A stretch of DNA of 64,000 nucleotides, from assembly GCA_947498455.1 (NCBI GenBank), contig CANMKK010000001.1, positions 372,001 through 436,000 of the forward strand. Reading direction: 5' to 3'. Both the position numbers and the translations under genes were made by a program. The first letter of the stretch is position 1. Every line of letters starts with the position of its first letter. The notes under the pieces are model-generated. The model did not search any database and was not told the DNA's origin. It saw nothing but the letters and a program-made list of their open reading frames with translations. The stretch comes from an uncultured Aquimarina sp. (GTDB lineage Bacteria; Bacteroidota; Bacteroidia; Flavobacteriales; Flavobacteriaceae). Of the stretch, positions 46,253-55,994 are shown one piece after another.

Positions 46253-47590
46253 ATGAAAAAACTACCACGGTTTTATAAAAGTGTAGGCCTATATAAAAAT
46301 GCTCATGGGTTCTTAAAAGAAAACCTAGAAAAACATGGTAATTTCTACCAATATAAAGGCTTGATTGATTTTTACTTTTTAAATGACCCCAATGAAATTA
46401 GAAAAGTACTACTCCAAAGTAATACAAATTATTCTAGAGTAACCAAAGTGAATAAACCCCTTGCGAGTATTATCACAAAAAATAATATTCTTTTTGATGA
46501 GCCCGAAGATTGGAAACGAAAAAGAAGTATAATGAATTCTTTTTTTGAGAAAAAAAATTTAGTGCAGTATTATGATTTAATGAAAATTAAAGTCACTGAA
46601 GTCACTTCTGAAATTGAAACAGAAATAGGTAACCGCAATTCTAAAAGTATTGATATCTATCATTTCTGTAGCGAAATCATCATAAAAATAATTTTCGGAG
46701 CCTTCTTTAGTAAAAACCCTAAAAAAGACGACATAGAAAAAATGATGATGTGGATTGATGAAATTAAAAATTATACATCACAATCTCCTATCCCAATTGT
46801 TTCTAATATTATTTTCAACACCAAGATAAGAAAAGTTCAAAAAAAATTTGATCAATACATCAAACATATAATTACAGAACGAAACACTATTACAATAGAT
46901 ACTAACCATCGTGATTTGCTTAGTTATATGATAAAAATATATTCAAAAAAACTACCAAACGGAAGCTTAAAAATTGATAAAAAAGGTATTACAAAAGAAA
47001 CACTACTTATGATACTCTCTGGATATGAAACATCTGCATATACAGCCACTTCTATCTTCTATTTTTTAGCACAAAATCCAGATAAATATAAAAAGTTGCA
47101 ACAAGAAATAGATACTACTTTTAATGGAATAGATCCTTCTCCCCAGACGATAATGGAATTAAAATATGCGGATCAAGTATTGAATGAAGTTTTACGAATT
47201 GATCCTGCCATATGGATCACAGCAAGAAAATCAAATAAAGATGTACAGATATCTGGAGAAGCTCTAAAAAAGAACTCAACAATTCTATTGTGTCCCCATT
47301 TTGCACATCTCGATGAAAAGTACTGGGATAGTCCTAATGAATTTATTCCAGAAAGATGGGAAGATGAAAAAATGAAAAATATAAATAAAAGCAGTTATAT
47401 ACCCTTTGGTTCAGGGCCAAGAAAATGTATTGGTATGGAATTCTCTATAGCAGAAGTCAAAATTATTATGGTACTAATGCTGATTAAATTCGAATTTTCG
47501 ATTGACCCTAGTTTTAAACTCAAAACTAACTATGGAGTAACAGCATATCCCGATGGAGGTCATAAGATGATCTTGAGCATTAGAGATTAG
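46253..47590 (+). CDS. Cytochrome P450
   Basis: 445 residues. The heme-thiolate loop is FGSGPRKCIG (C392). The I-helix has LSGYETSAYTA, the K-helix ExxR is NEVLRIDPAIW, and FIPERWEDEK is the PERF-type block. The protein is soluble, without a membrane anchor, and resembles fatty-acid-oxidising P450s in general plan. It lies 13 bases after oleA, so it should tailor the fatty chain or product of the cluster, for example by hydroxylation. Redox partners are not encoded nearby. Confidence 0.92.
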   Translation: MKKLPRFYKSVGLYKNAHGFLKENLEKHGNFYQYKGLIDFYFLNDPNEIRKVLLQSNTNYSRVTKVNKPLASIITKNNILFDEPEDWKRKRSIMNSFFEKKNLVQYYDLMKIKVTEVTSEIETEIGNRNSKSIDIYHFCSEIIIKIIFGAFFSKNPKKDDIEKMMMWIDEIKNYTSQSPIPIVSNIIFNTKIRKVQKKFDQYIKHIITERNTITIDTNHRDLLSYMIKIYSKKLPNGSLKIDKKGITKETLLMILSGYETSAYTATSIFYFLAQNPDKYKKLQQEIDTTFNGIDPSPQTIMELKYADQVLNEVLRIDPAIWITARKSNKDVQISGEALKKNSTILLCPHFAHLDEKYWDSPNEFIPERWEDEKMKNINKSSYIPFGSGPRKCIGMEFSIAEVKIIMVLMLIKFEFSIDPSFKLKTNYGVTAYPDGGHKMILSIRD

Positions 47591-47831
47591 CACTTCTTTT
47601 TTTTATCTCCCAAATAGGAATTATTCCAAAAATCAAAATATCAATAATTAATAACGTTCCGAGATCATGTTTATATTCTTTTTCGAACCTTTTCCAATGA
47701 ACAATATGTAATATAAATATTAACAAATAAACACTAACTGCGAAATAAAAATTAACCAAATCAAATTTAACTACAAAAAAACCAGCAACATACAAAACAA
47801 ACACAATGCACCGAAGTAAAATATATAACAT
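47580..47831 (-). CDS. Small hydrophobic protein, antisense within the Ole cluster (tentative)
   Basis: 83 residues on the opposite strand, filling the 257-base gap between the P450 and oleC genes and overlapping the P450 end by 11 bases. It reads as a credible three-helix membrane protein (LYILLRCIVFVLYVAGFFVV, FYFAVSVYLLIFILHIV, TLLIIDILIFGIIPIW) with a charged end (EIKKRSANL). No ribosome-binding site stands out. The gap is unusually large for this tight cluster, which favours a real gene; a chance frame in AT-rich DNA cannot be excluded. Confidence 0.45.
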   Translation of the reverse strand: MLYILLRCIVFVLYVAGFFVVKFDLVNFYFAVSVYLLIFILHIVHWKRFEKEYKHDLGTLLIIDILIFGIIPIWEIKKRSANL

Positions 47832-47847
47832 AGTAATCTGATTATAA

Positions 47848-49416
47848 ATGAAAAAAATAAAATTAGATAAAAAGAATATTTTTTATGAGTTTTATCAAAA
47901 TTATCTTTCAAATCCTGAAACTGATGTTTTCCGTATTCAGAAAGATAAAAAAGAATATAACGCTCATTTCTTTGAGAAAATTACATATTCTGACTTATTT
48001 AATTCTATATTGATTTATGACATAAGTTTAAAAAAACAAGGACTTATAGGTAAGCGAGTTATTATTCTTCACCCTCCTAACAAGGAAATTATCAGTTTGA
48101 TTTTCAGCATGTTTCACATAGGAGTGATTCCAGTATTTATAGATCCTAATGTGGGTATCAAACATTTGAAAACTTGTATTAAAAACAGTAATGCTGAAGT
48201 AATTTTAACAACAGTAGTATTAGCTCCGGTCATTTATTTCTTAACCATAGGGACATCTATAAATAAATTTATTTATCCTAAAGGTATTAAAAAGCTGAAT
48301 ACTAAACCTGATACGGATTCAATCCATATTAAGCCTTTAAATAAAAATATTGCAGGGATTTTTTACACAAGTGGTAGCACAGGAACCCCTAAAGGGGTAA
48401 TATGGACACATCAAAATATTAAAGGACAATTAAGCTTACTAAAACAACTTATCGGTTCAGGAAAAGAATCTGTTAATCTTGCCTTGTTTCCATTGTTCCT
48501 TATTTATGGGCCTTTGTTAGGAAACATAACGATTTGGCCTAAGTATAATTTATCAAAACCAATAAATATTTCGTCATCCGGAATCATTAAATTCTTAAAA
48601 TTAAATAAAGTTGATTACACCTTTGGATCTCCAATAATTTGGAAAAATCTTTTGTCCTATTGTCAATCAAATCAAGAAAGCATTCCAAATATACGTTCCA
48701 TTCTATGTGGCGGAGCGCCTTTGAGTCACGAGGTAATGATGAAGATCCAACAAAAAATGGTCTCTGGAAATTTCTATATGACATATGGTGCGACTGAAGC
48801 GTTGCCAATAAGCTATTCTTCAATTGTCAAAAAAGAATTAGATGGTACAATTTTAGGAAAACCATTTATAGGTGTTGATGTTAGAATTAAACCAATAACT
48901 AAAAACATAAAAAATGTCCCCTCTTGTAATTTTGAATTAGGTGAAATTACAATTAAAGGACAGCAGGTAACATCTGGTTATATCCATGATGCTAACAAGT
49001 TAATCAATGCACAGTTTGAAACTACATCTATACATAGTACTGGTGATTATGGGTATTTAGATAATAATAATAATTTATGGTATTATGGACGTAAAAAACA
49101 TGTCATTGAAGATGGAGGTTTTAGATATTTTCCAATTCCTATAGAGAAACAGATCAGAGTTGTTCTAGGAGAAATTTTATGTACAATTTATGTTGCTAAT
49201 CAGAAAATGTATTTGATCCTGGAAAAGAAAACTTTTTTATCTATGATGATAAGTAAAAAGGAATTAATAGCAAGAATTAATGAACATATTCTCAAAATGG
49301 ATTATACCTTTTCTGATCTTCTATGCTTTCCAAAAAAATTCCCTTTAGATAAGAGGCATTACTCTAAGTTAGATCGTACAACAATTCAAAAATGGGCCTT
49401 TAACCAAATAAAATGA
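47848..49416 (+). CDS. oleC: OleC-like acyl-adenylating enzyme (beta-lactone synthetase type)
   Basis: 522 residues of the ANL superfamily. FYTSGSTGTPKGVIWTH is the ATP loop (174-188), YGATEALP (313-320) the adenylation block, STGDYGYLD and YYGRKKHVI the hinge region. The blocks VFIDPNVGIKHLKTCI, FPLFLIYGPLLG and LCGGAPLSHEVM are those of OleC, not of ordinary acyl-CoA ligases. OleC activates a beta-hydroxy acid with ATP and closes it to a cis-beta-lactone. Its end overlaps oleD by four bases. Confidence 0.88.
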   Translation: MKKIKLDKKNIFYEFYQNYLSNPETDVFRIQKDKKEYNAHFFEKITYSDLFNSILIYDISLKKQGLIGKRVIILHPPNKEIISLIFSMFHIGVIPVFIDPNVGIKHLKTCIKNSNAEVILTTVVLAPVIYFLTIGTSINKFIYPKGIKKLNTKPDTDSIHIKPLNKNIAGIFYTSGSTGTPKGVIWTHQNIKGQLSLLKQLIGSGKESVNLALFPLFLIYGPLLGNITIWPKYNLSKPINISSSGIIKFLKLNKVDYTFGSPIIWKNLLSYCQSNQESIPNIRSILCGGAPLSHEVMMKIQQKMVSGNFYMTYGATEALPISYSSIVKKELDGTILGKPFIGVDVRIKPITKNIKNVPSCNFELGEITIKGQQVTSGYIHDANKLINAQFETTSIHSTGDYGYLDNNNNLWYYGRKKHVIEDGGFRYFPIPIEKQIRVVLGEILCTIYVANQKMYLILEKKTFLSMMISKKELIARINEHILKMDYTFSDLLCFPKKFPLDKRHYSKLDRTTIQKWAFNQIK

Positions 49417-50408
49417 TAAAAAAAGCTTTAGTAATAGGAGGTACAGGTTTTCTAGGAAAACACTTAGTAAATGAATTAATAAAAAACAATATAATAGTAT
49501 CTGTTTTGTGCAGAAACAAGCCTAAAGATTGGAGTTTTAATGAAGTAATTTTTTTCTACGGAAATATCATAGATCAGGAAATAGTACATAAGGCTATCGA
49601 AGGTGTAGACTGTGTTTTCCATCTTGCATCTATGGCAGGTATTTGGGGCTCTTTTAAAAAATATTACGGACCAAATGTCTTAGGAACGCAAAATGTGATA
49701 GATGCATGTAAAACTCATAACATTCCTAAGTTAATTTATACTTCTACTCCTAGTATTGTTACTCTAAATAAGTCAATCAGAAATGGGAATGAAAGTATCA
49801 AAATACCAGCTTATTTTTATAACAATTATCAAAAAACAAAAAGCATAGCCGAAAAAATAGTACTGGACTCCAATTCATTGGATTTACAAACAATCTGCAT
49901 TAGGCCTCAAGCAATTTGGGGAGATGGAGACAAACATATATTTCCCAGAATTTTAAAAAAATTAAAAAAAGAGAAACTTTCGATTGTAGGAAATGGAAAT
50001 AACAAAACGAGTATATCCTATGTTAAAAATGTTGCCTGGGCTCACTTTCAAGCTGCTAATTCTAAAAACATAGGAGGTAATGTATATTTCATAAATGACC
50101 AAATACCTGTAAAATTATGGGATTGGATAAATGAATGTGTACAATCTCTGGGCTATAAATTGCCTAACAAAAAGGTACCGTATAAATTAGCTTTTTATCT
50201 AGCAATAATTATTGAATTTTTTTACAAAATTAGCAACACATCTTCTGATCCTCCTTTTACGAGGTATACAGTATGTAAAATAAGTAAAGAACATTATTTC
50301 TCAATAGAAAAAGCAAAAAGAGATTTTGGGTATTATGAAAAATATGATATCCAAGAAGGAAAAAAGGAGTTTCAAGAATATTTAATCAGAATACAAAAAA
50401 ATATTTAA
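49413..50408 (+). CDS. oleD: OleD-like NAD(P)H-dependent 2-alkyl-3-ketoacid reductase
   Basis: 331 residues of the extended SDR family. The cofactor loop is IGGTGFLGKHL, and the catalytic Tyr-Lys pair is Y139xxxK143 (YQKTK) with Ser/Thr at YTSTPSI. AGIWGSFKKYYGPNVLGTQN and RPQAIWGDGDKHIFPRIL are close to OleD and to 3-beta-hydroxysteroid dehydrogenase-like enzymes. OleD reduces the beta-keto acid from OleA to the beta-hydroxy acid used by OleC. Its ATG overlaps the oleC stop, so the two are translationally coupled, consistent with OleC-OleD complexes. Confidence 0.87.
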   Translation: MIKKALVIGGTGFLGKHLVNELIKNNIIVSVLCRNKPKDWSFNEVIFFYGNIIDQEIVHKAIEGVDCVFHLASMAGIWGSFKKYYGPNVLGTQNVIDACKTHNIPKLIYTSTPSIVTLNKSIRNGNESIKIPAYFYNNYQKTKSIAEKIVLDSNSLDLQTICIRPQAIWGDGDKHIFPRILKKLKKEKLSIVGNGNNKTSISYVKNVAWAHFQAANSKNIGGNVYFINDQIPVKLWDWINECVQSLGYKLPNKKVPYKLAFYLAIIIEFFYKISNTSSDPPFTRYTVCKISKEHYFSIEKAKRDFGYYEKYDIQEGKKEFQEYLIRIQKNI

Positions 50409-50455
50409 ATCCCCCATCTAAGAACTTAGTATTATTACCTTAAAACCTTATAAAA

Positions 50456-51520
50456 ATGAAAAATGAAATAGTACAATCAGGCCTTTTTCAAAACATTAAT
50501 TATTGGATAGCATATTTATCAAGATATTATATAGGCAACCAATGGTCTCATAAAAAATTCGAAGCAGCTGAAGCTTCTTTAGTTAAATCATCAAAACGTT
50601 ATAATGATGGCGAGGTGCAAGAAATTAAAAGAATACCGTTTAATGATATAAATCTTACTGATTTTAGAAAGAACTTTTTAAACAAAAATCAACCTGTAGT
50701 TTTAGAAGGGTTTGGTAATAAATGGGAAGCTATAAAAAAATGGAATAGTGCCTTCTTTTTAGAAAACTATGGCGAAGAAATTATACCTATGCGAATAAAC
50801 ACAAGTGTTATTAGTGAAAACAACATAGAATTTGTTAAAACCAAATTCAAAAATTTTATCAAGCATTTAAATGACGGAGAAGATGTATATGCCTCAAGTA
50901 TTGAAAACATTGCCAATAATAACCCTGAATTACGCACAGATCTTAATATTAAACAATTAAGTGACTACACCCATTTAAGATCTAATAGAAAAATTTTGTC
51001 AACTCAATTTTTTATTTCAAACTCTAAAGCGAGAACGGGACTGCATTGTGCTGTTTCTACGAATATGTTTACTCAGATAACAGGGCAAAAAAAATGGACT
51101 TTAATCGACCCTAAATATTCTAAATGGCTTCATATCATAGAGCGAAAGAATATGTTATATGCAGGATCAGTAGTTGATTACAATAAGAGTAATGATGAAT
51201 TAGAAAAGGAAGGGTTTCCATTATATCGCTATGTACCTAAGATTAAGGCTACTCTTAATCCGGGAGACGGACTATTAATTCCGCAATGGTGGTGGCATAG
51301 TGTAGATAATGTGGGATTTTCAATAGGTGTAGCTAGTAGAGGTGTAAACTATAGAAATATTTTTAAAGGAAATACCTTATTTACGATACAAGCTCTTGGA
51401 AGTAAAAAAATATGGAATTTTTTAGCAGCCATTCGAAAAAATGGATGGGGCACAGATGAAACTTCACCAGAAACAGCTTATATTGAGAAAAAGATAATAT
51501 CCAAAACTCTTGATTTCTGA
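50456..51520 (+). CDS. Cupin-like (JmjC-type) protein with HxA in place of HxD
   Basis: 354 residues. PVVLEGFGNKWEAIKKW, FTQITGQKKWTLIDP and NPGDGLLIPQWWWHSVDN are the blocks of the cupin_8/JmjC Fe(II)/2-oxoglutarate oxygenase family. The first metal motif, normally HxD or HxE, reads H197-C198-A199 (GLHCAVSTN); the distal His is H281. Loss of the acidic ligand occurs in Fe/2OG halogenases (HxA/HxG), where halide takes its place, but also in inactive members. It is 47 bases after oleD and is the last gene of the cluster, so it may modify the lipid product. Confidence 0.8.
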   Translation: MKNEIVQSGLFQNINYWIAYLSRYYIGNQWSHKKFEAAEASLVKSSKRYNDGEVQEIKRIPFNDINLTDFRKNFLNKNQPVVLEGFGNKWEAIKKWNSAFFLENYGEEIIPMRINTSVISENNIEFVKTKFKNFIKHLNDGEDVYASSIENIANNNPELRTDLNIKQLSDYTHLRSNRKILSTQFFISNSKARTGLHCAVSTNMFTQITGQKKWTLIDPKYSKWLHIIERKNMLYAGSVVDYNKSNDELEKEGFPLYRYVPKIKATLNPGDGLLIPQWWWHSVDNVGFSIGVASRGVNYRNIFKGNTLFTIQALGSKKIWNFLAAIRKNGWGTDETSPETAYIEKKIISKTLDF

Positions 51521-51548
51521 AATTTATCAAAGATAATAACTACATATA

Positions 51549-51690
51549 AAAAGAGATTGTCTGAAAAGCTACAAAAAACAGTTAGATGTCAGTCAGAGCC
51601 TGTAGAAGCTTTGAATATTAACAGATTAAAAACTTCTACAGGCTTAGTTTGACAACAGAATTTTACTTTTCAGACAACCTCTTTAATAGT
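51549..51690. terminator. Nested inverted repeats at the end of the Ole cluster
   Basis: The outer arms, AAAGAGATTGTCTGAAAAG near 51549 and CTTTTCAGACAACCTCTTT near 51668, enclose an inner hairpin AGCCTGTAGAAG .. CTTCTACAGGCT. The outer left arm recurs at 61460. The structure sits between convergent genes (cupin, plus; katG, minus) and can end both. Confidence 0.65.
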
Positions 51691-51720
51691 AAATAAAAGA
51701 TTGGTAACCCAATCAGTTTA

Positions 51721-53946
<2,226 letters not shown>

Positions 53947-53975
53947 TCAACTTGGTTTTTTAAACGTTACTTGAT

Positions 53976-54005
53976 CAAACTTACTTAAATGCTTAGTTAC
54001 ATCAA
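53976..54005 (-). promoter_or_regulatory. katG promoter
   Basis: On the minus strand TTG (54005-54003) and TAAGTTTG (53983-53976) are 19 bp apart, a textbook flavobacterial -33/-7 pair, 32 bases before the katG ATG. Confidence 0.72.
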
Positions 54006-54369
54006 TAGATTTACAATATATTTAAACAAACAAACTATCAATAATTTCTATTTAATATTTTTATAACTCATTATATTTCTTTTTATTATTTTGGGCATGA
54101 ATCCATCAAAAATAATATAATATCCTACGAATGAAACTAGTATGTAAATTAGTGTAAAAAAACAACTTAAACAACCTTCTAATTTTTTGATACTATACAA
54201 CTATATATAGAACATCTCTATTTACTTATAAAGACGTCTCTTCATCATATTTTTAATAATTTATAGATCTTTACTTTCTGATTACACATTGATTCAGGGA
54301 AAAAGTTCTAAAAAACATATGATGATAAAAAAATAATCGACAATTTAGCCCTGTAAACAATTTAAATAT
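54006..54369. other. Intergenic region between katG and the metal-dependent hydrolase
   Basis: AT-rich, divergent. I see no repeat-type promoter, RNA or ORF in it. Confidence 0.3.
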
Positions 54370-54909
54370 ATGGCTTCAATATTTGGACATGCATTTACGG
54401 CATTTGCTATAGGAAAAGGATTTTCTGAAAAAATAATCAATTGGAAATTTTGGGGTTTGGGAATTCTATGTTCAATTTTGCCAGATGTTGATGTTATAAC
54501 TTTTGCTTATGGTATTCCTTACGAAAGTTTTTGGGGGCATCGTGGTTTTTCACATTCCTTAATTTTTGCTCTTTTAACAGGAACTCTTATCACTGGTATC
54601 TTTTATAATAATTCATTATGTTTTAAAAAAGGAATGCTACTTATCCTATATTTTACGCTGTGTACTGCTTCACATGGTATCTTAGATGCACTTACTTCTG
54701 GTGGATTAGGTATTGCTTTCTTCTCTCCTTTTAATGATGCACGATATTTCTTTCCTTGGCGACCAATACAGGTATCTCCAATTGGTGCGGGTAAATTCTT
54801 TAGTGTTTGGGGCATTAAAGTATTGTTAAGTGAATTGATATGGATAGGAATACCGGCAAGTATTTATATATTAGTAACTAGACTATTCCGAAAAAAAAAT
54901 GAAAATTAA
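54370..54909 (+). CDS. Membrane-bound metal-dependent hydrolase (YdjM type)
   Basis: 179 residues, four to five membrane helices. GHAFTAFAIGKG, LPDVDVITFAYGIPY, WGHRGFSHSL and ASHGILDALTSGGLG carry the conserved His and Asp residues of the LexA-regulated/YdjM-like membrane-bound hydrolase family. Full length. The family is structurally related to phospholipase C; no substrate is established. Its end overlaps the following gene by 11 bases. Confidence 0.85.
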   Translation: MASIFGHAFTAFAIGKGFSEKIINWKFWGLGILCSILPDVDVITFAYGIPYESFWGHRGFSHSLIFALLTGTLITGIFYNNSLCFKKGMLLILYFTLCTASHGILDALTSGGLGIAFFSPFNDARYFFPWRPIQVSPIGAGKFFSVWGIKVLLSELIWIGIPASIYILVTRLFRKKNEN

Positions 54910-55237
54910 TTTTAACAATAAGAAATTCTTACTTATCGAAAATTCAGAAAATGGAAAAGTAAATACGGATACTATTTTCGAATATAAACAGGACGGAAAC
55001 CTTGTAACGGCGAATTATTACGGTGGGACAATACGATATGGAAAAATCATTGCTTTCCTAAAAGATAAACAACTGGATATGGTATATCAATGTAGTACTA
55101 TAGACGGTGAATTAAAAGCTGGAAAAGCTATCGCTGATATATCCCTAGACGAAAACAATAAAATAAAACTAACTTTAAATTGGGAATGGTTAAATGATAC
55201 AAACGAAAAAGGAATTTCTGAATATTTGGAATGTTAG
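54899..55237 (+). CDS. Small beta-rich conserved protein (often labelled N-acetylglutamate synthase)
   Basis: 112 residues, soluble. Alternating hydrophobic strands (GNLVTANYYGGTIRYGKIIA, DMVYQCSTIDGELKAGKA, KLTLNWEWLN) suggest a small beta barrel. Proteins with this NYYGGTIRYGKIIAFL pattern are commonly annotated as N-acetylglutamate synthase in databases, but no acetyltransferase motif is present and I consider that label unsafe. It overlaps both neighbours, so it is translationally linked to the hydrolase and the beta-lactamase genes. Confidence 0.7.
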   Translation: MKINFNNKKFLLIENSENGKVNTDTIFEYKQDGNLVTANYYGGTIRYGKIIAFLKDKQLDMVYQCSTIDGELKAGKAIADISLDENNKIKLTLNWEWLNDTNEKGISEYLEC

Positions 55238-55991
55238 GATACTAAAAAAAGTAGTTCAATTTGCTGTTTTATACTTTTTGCTGATATATGCCACTTCTTG
55301 TAAAAAGTCTTATACAGAACAAACCATTAAAATATCAGACAGTTTACAACTAACCAAATTAACCGATCACTCTTATATCCATACTTCCTTTATTAAACTA
55401 GAAAATGGAACAGAATTCCCTTGTAATGGATTCATATATATAAACCAGAAAGAGTCCTATATATTTGATTCGCCTGCTTCGGATATGGCTACGATAGAAT
55501 TAATTGATTGGTTACAAAACAAAAAAAAAGCAACCATCAAAGGGGTTGTTTTTAATCATTTCCATAATGATTGTGTTCAGGGTATTGAAATTTTTCAAAA
55601 AGAAAATATTTCGACAATAGGAAGTAAAAAAACTTCAGAATTATTACGCAAAGACGGATATCCTGAACCAAACTTAATTTTTACAGATCATTTAAAACTA
55701 AAACTGGGAACTAAAGAGATCATAAATACCTTTATGGGAGAGGCACATACTTCTGACAATATTGTTTCATTTTTTCCAGATGAAAATATACTTTTTGGTG
55801 GTTGTATGATTAAAAGTATAGGAGCCAGAAAAGGAAATCTTAAGGATGCTAACATTAATGAGTGGTCTCAGACAGTTGCTAACATAAAGAAAACCTACCC
55901 TTCATTAGAAACTGTAATTCCTGGTCATGGAAAACACGGAAATACTACACTATTAGATTATACTATAAAGCTATTTAAAGATGAAAACTAA
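55194..55991 (+). CDS. Subclass B1 metallo-beta-lactamase-like lipoprotein
   Basis: 265 residues. The only ATG in frame overlaps the preceding gene by 44 bases. A hydrophobic stretch ends in the lipobox YATSC (C36). All B1 zinc ligands are present: H122, H124, D126 (NHFHNDC), H185 (EAHTSDNIV), C204 (FGGCMIKS, with the B1-type Lys207) and H245 (IPGHG). B1 enzymes hydrolyse penicillins, cephalosporins and carbapenems in the periplasm. The HFHND pattern and low overall resemblance to clinical enzymes suggest a divergent chromosomal member. An ABC exporter gene follows three bases later. Confidence 0.82.
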   Translation: MIQTKKEFLNIWNVRILKKVVQFAVLYFLLIYATSCKKSYTEQTIKISDSLQLTKLTDHSYIHTSFIKLENGTEFPCNGFIYINQKESYIFDSPASDMATIELIDWLQNKKKATIKGVVFNHFHNDCVQGIEIFQKENISTIGSKKTSELLRKDGYPEPNLIFTDHLKLKLGTKEIINTFMGEAHTSDNIVSFFPDENILFGGCMIKSIGARKGNLKDANINEWSQTVANIKKTYPSLETVIPGHGKHGNTTLLDYTIKLFKDEN

Positions 55992-55994
55992 AGT

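Noticed and set aside
54899..55237. N-acetylglutamate synthase label for the small beta-rich protein
   Set aside because: No acetyltransferase motif is visible and the protein is too small; the label appears to be a propagated annotation.
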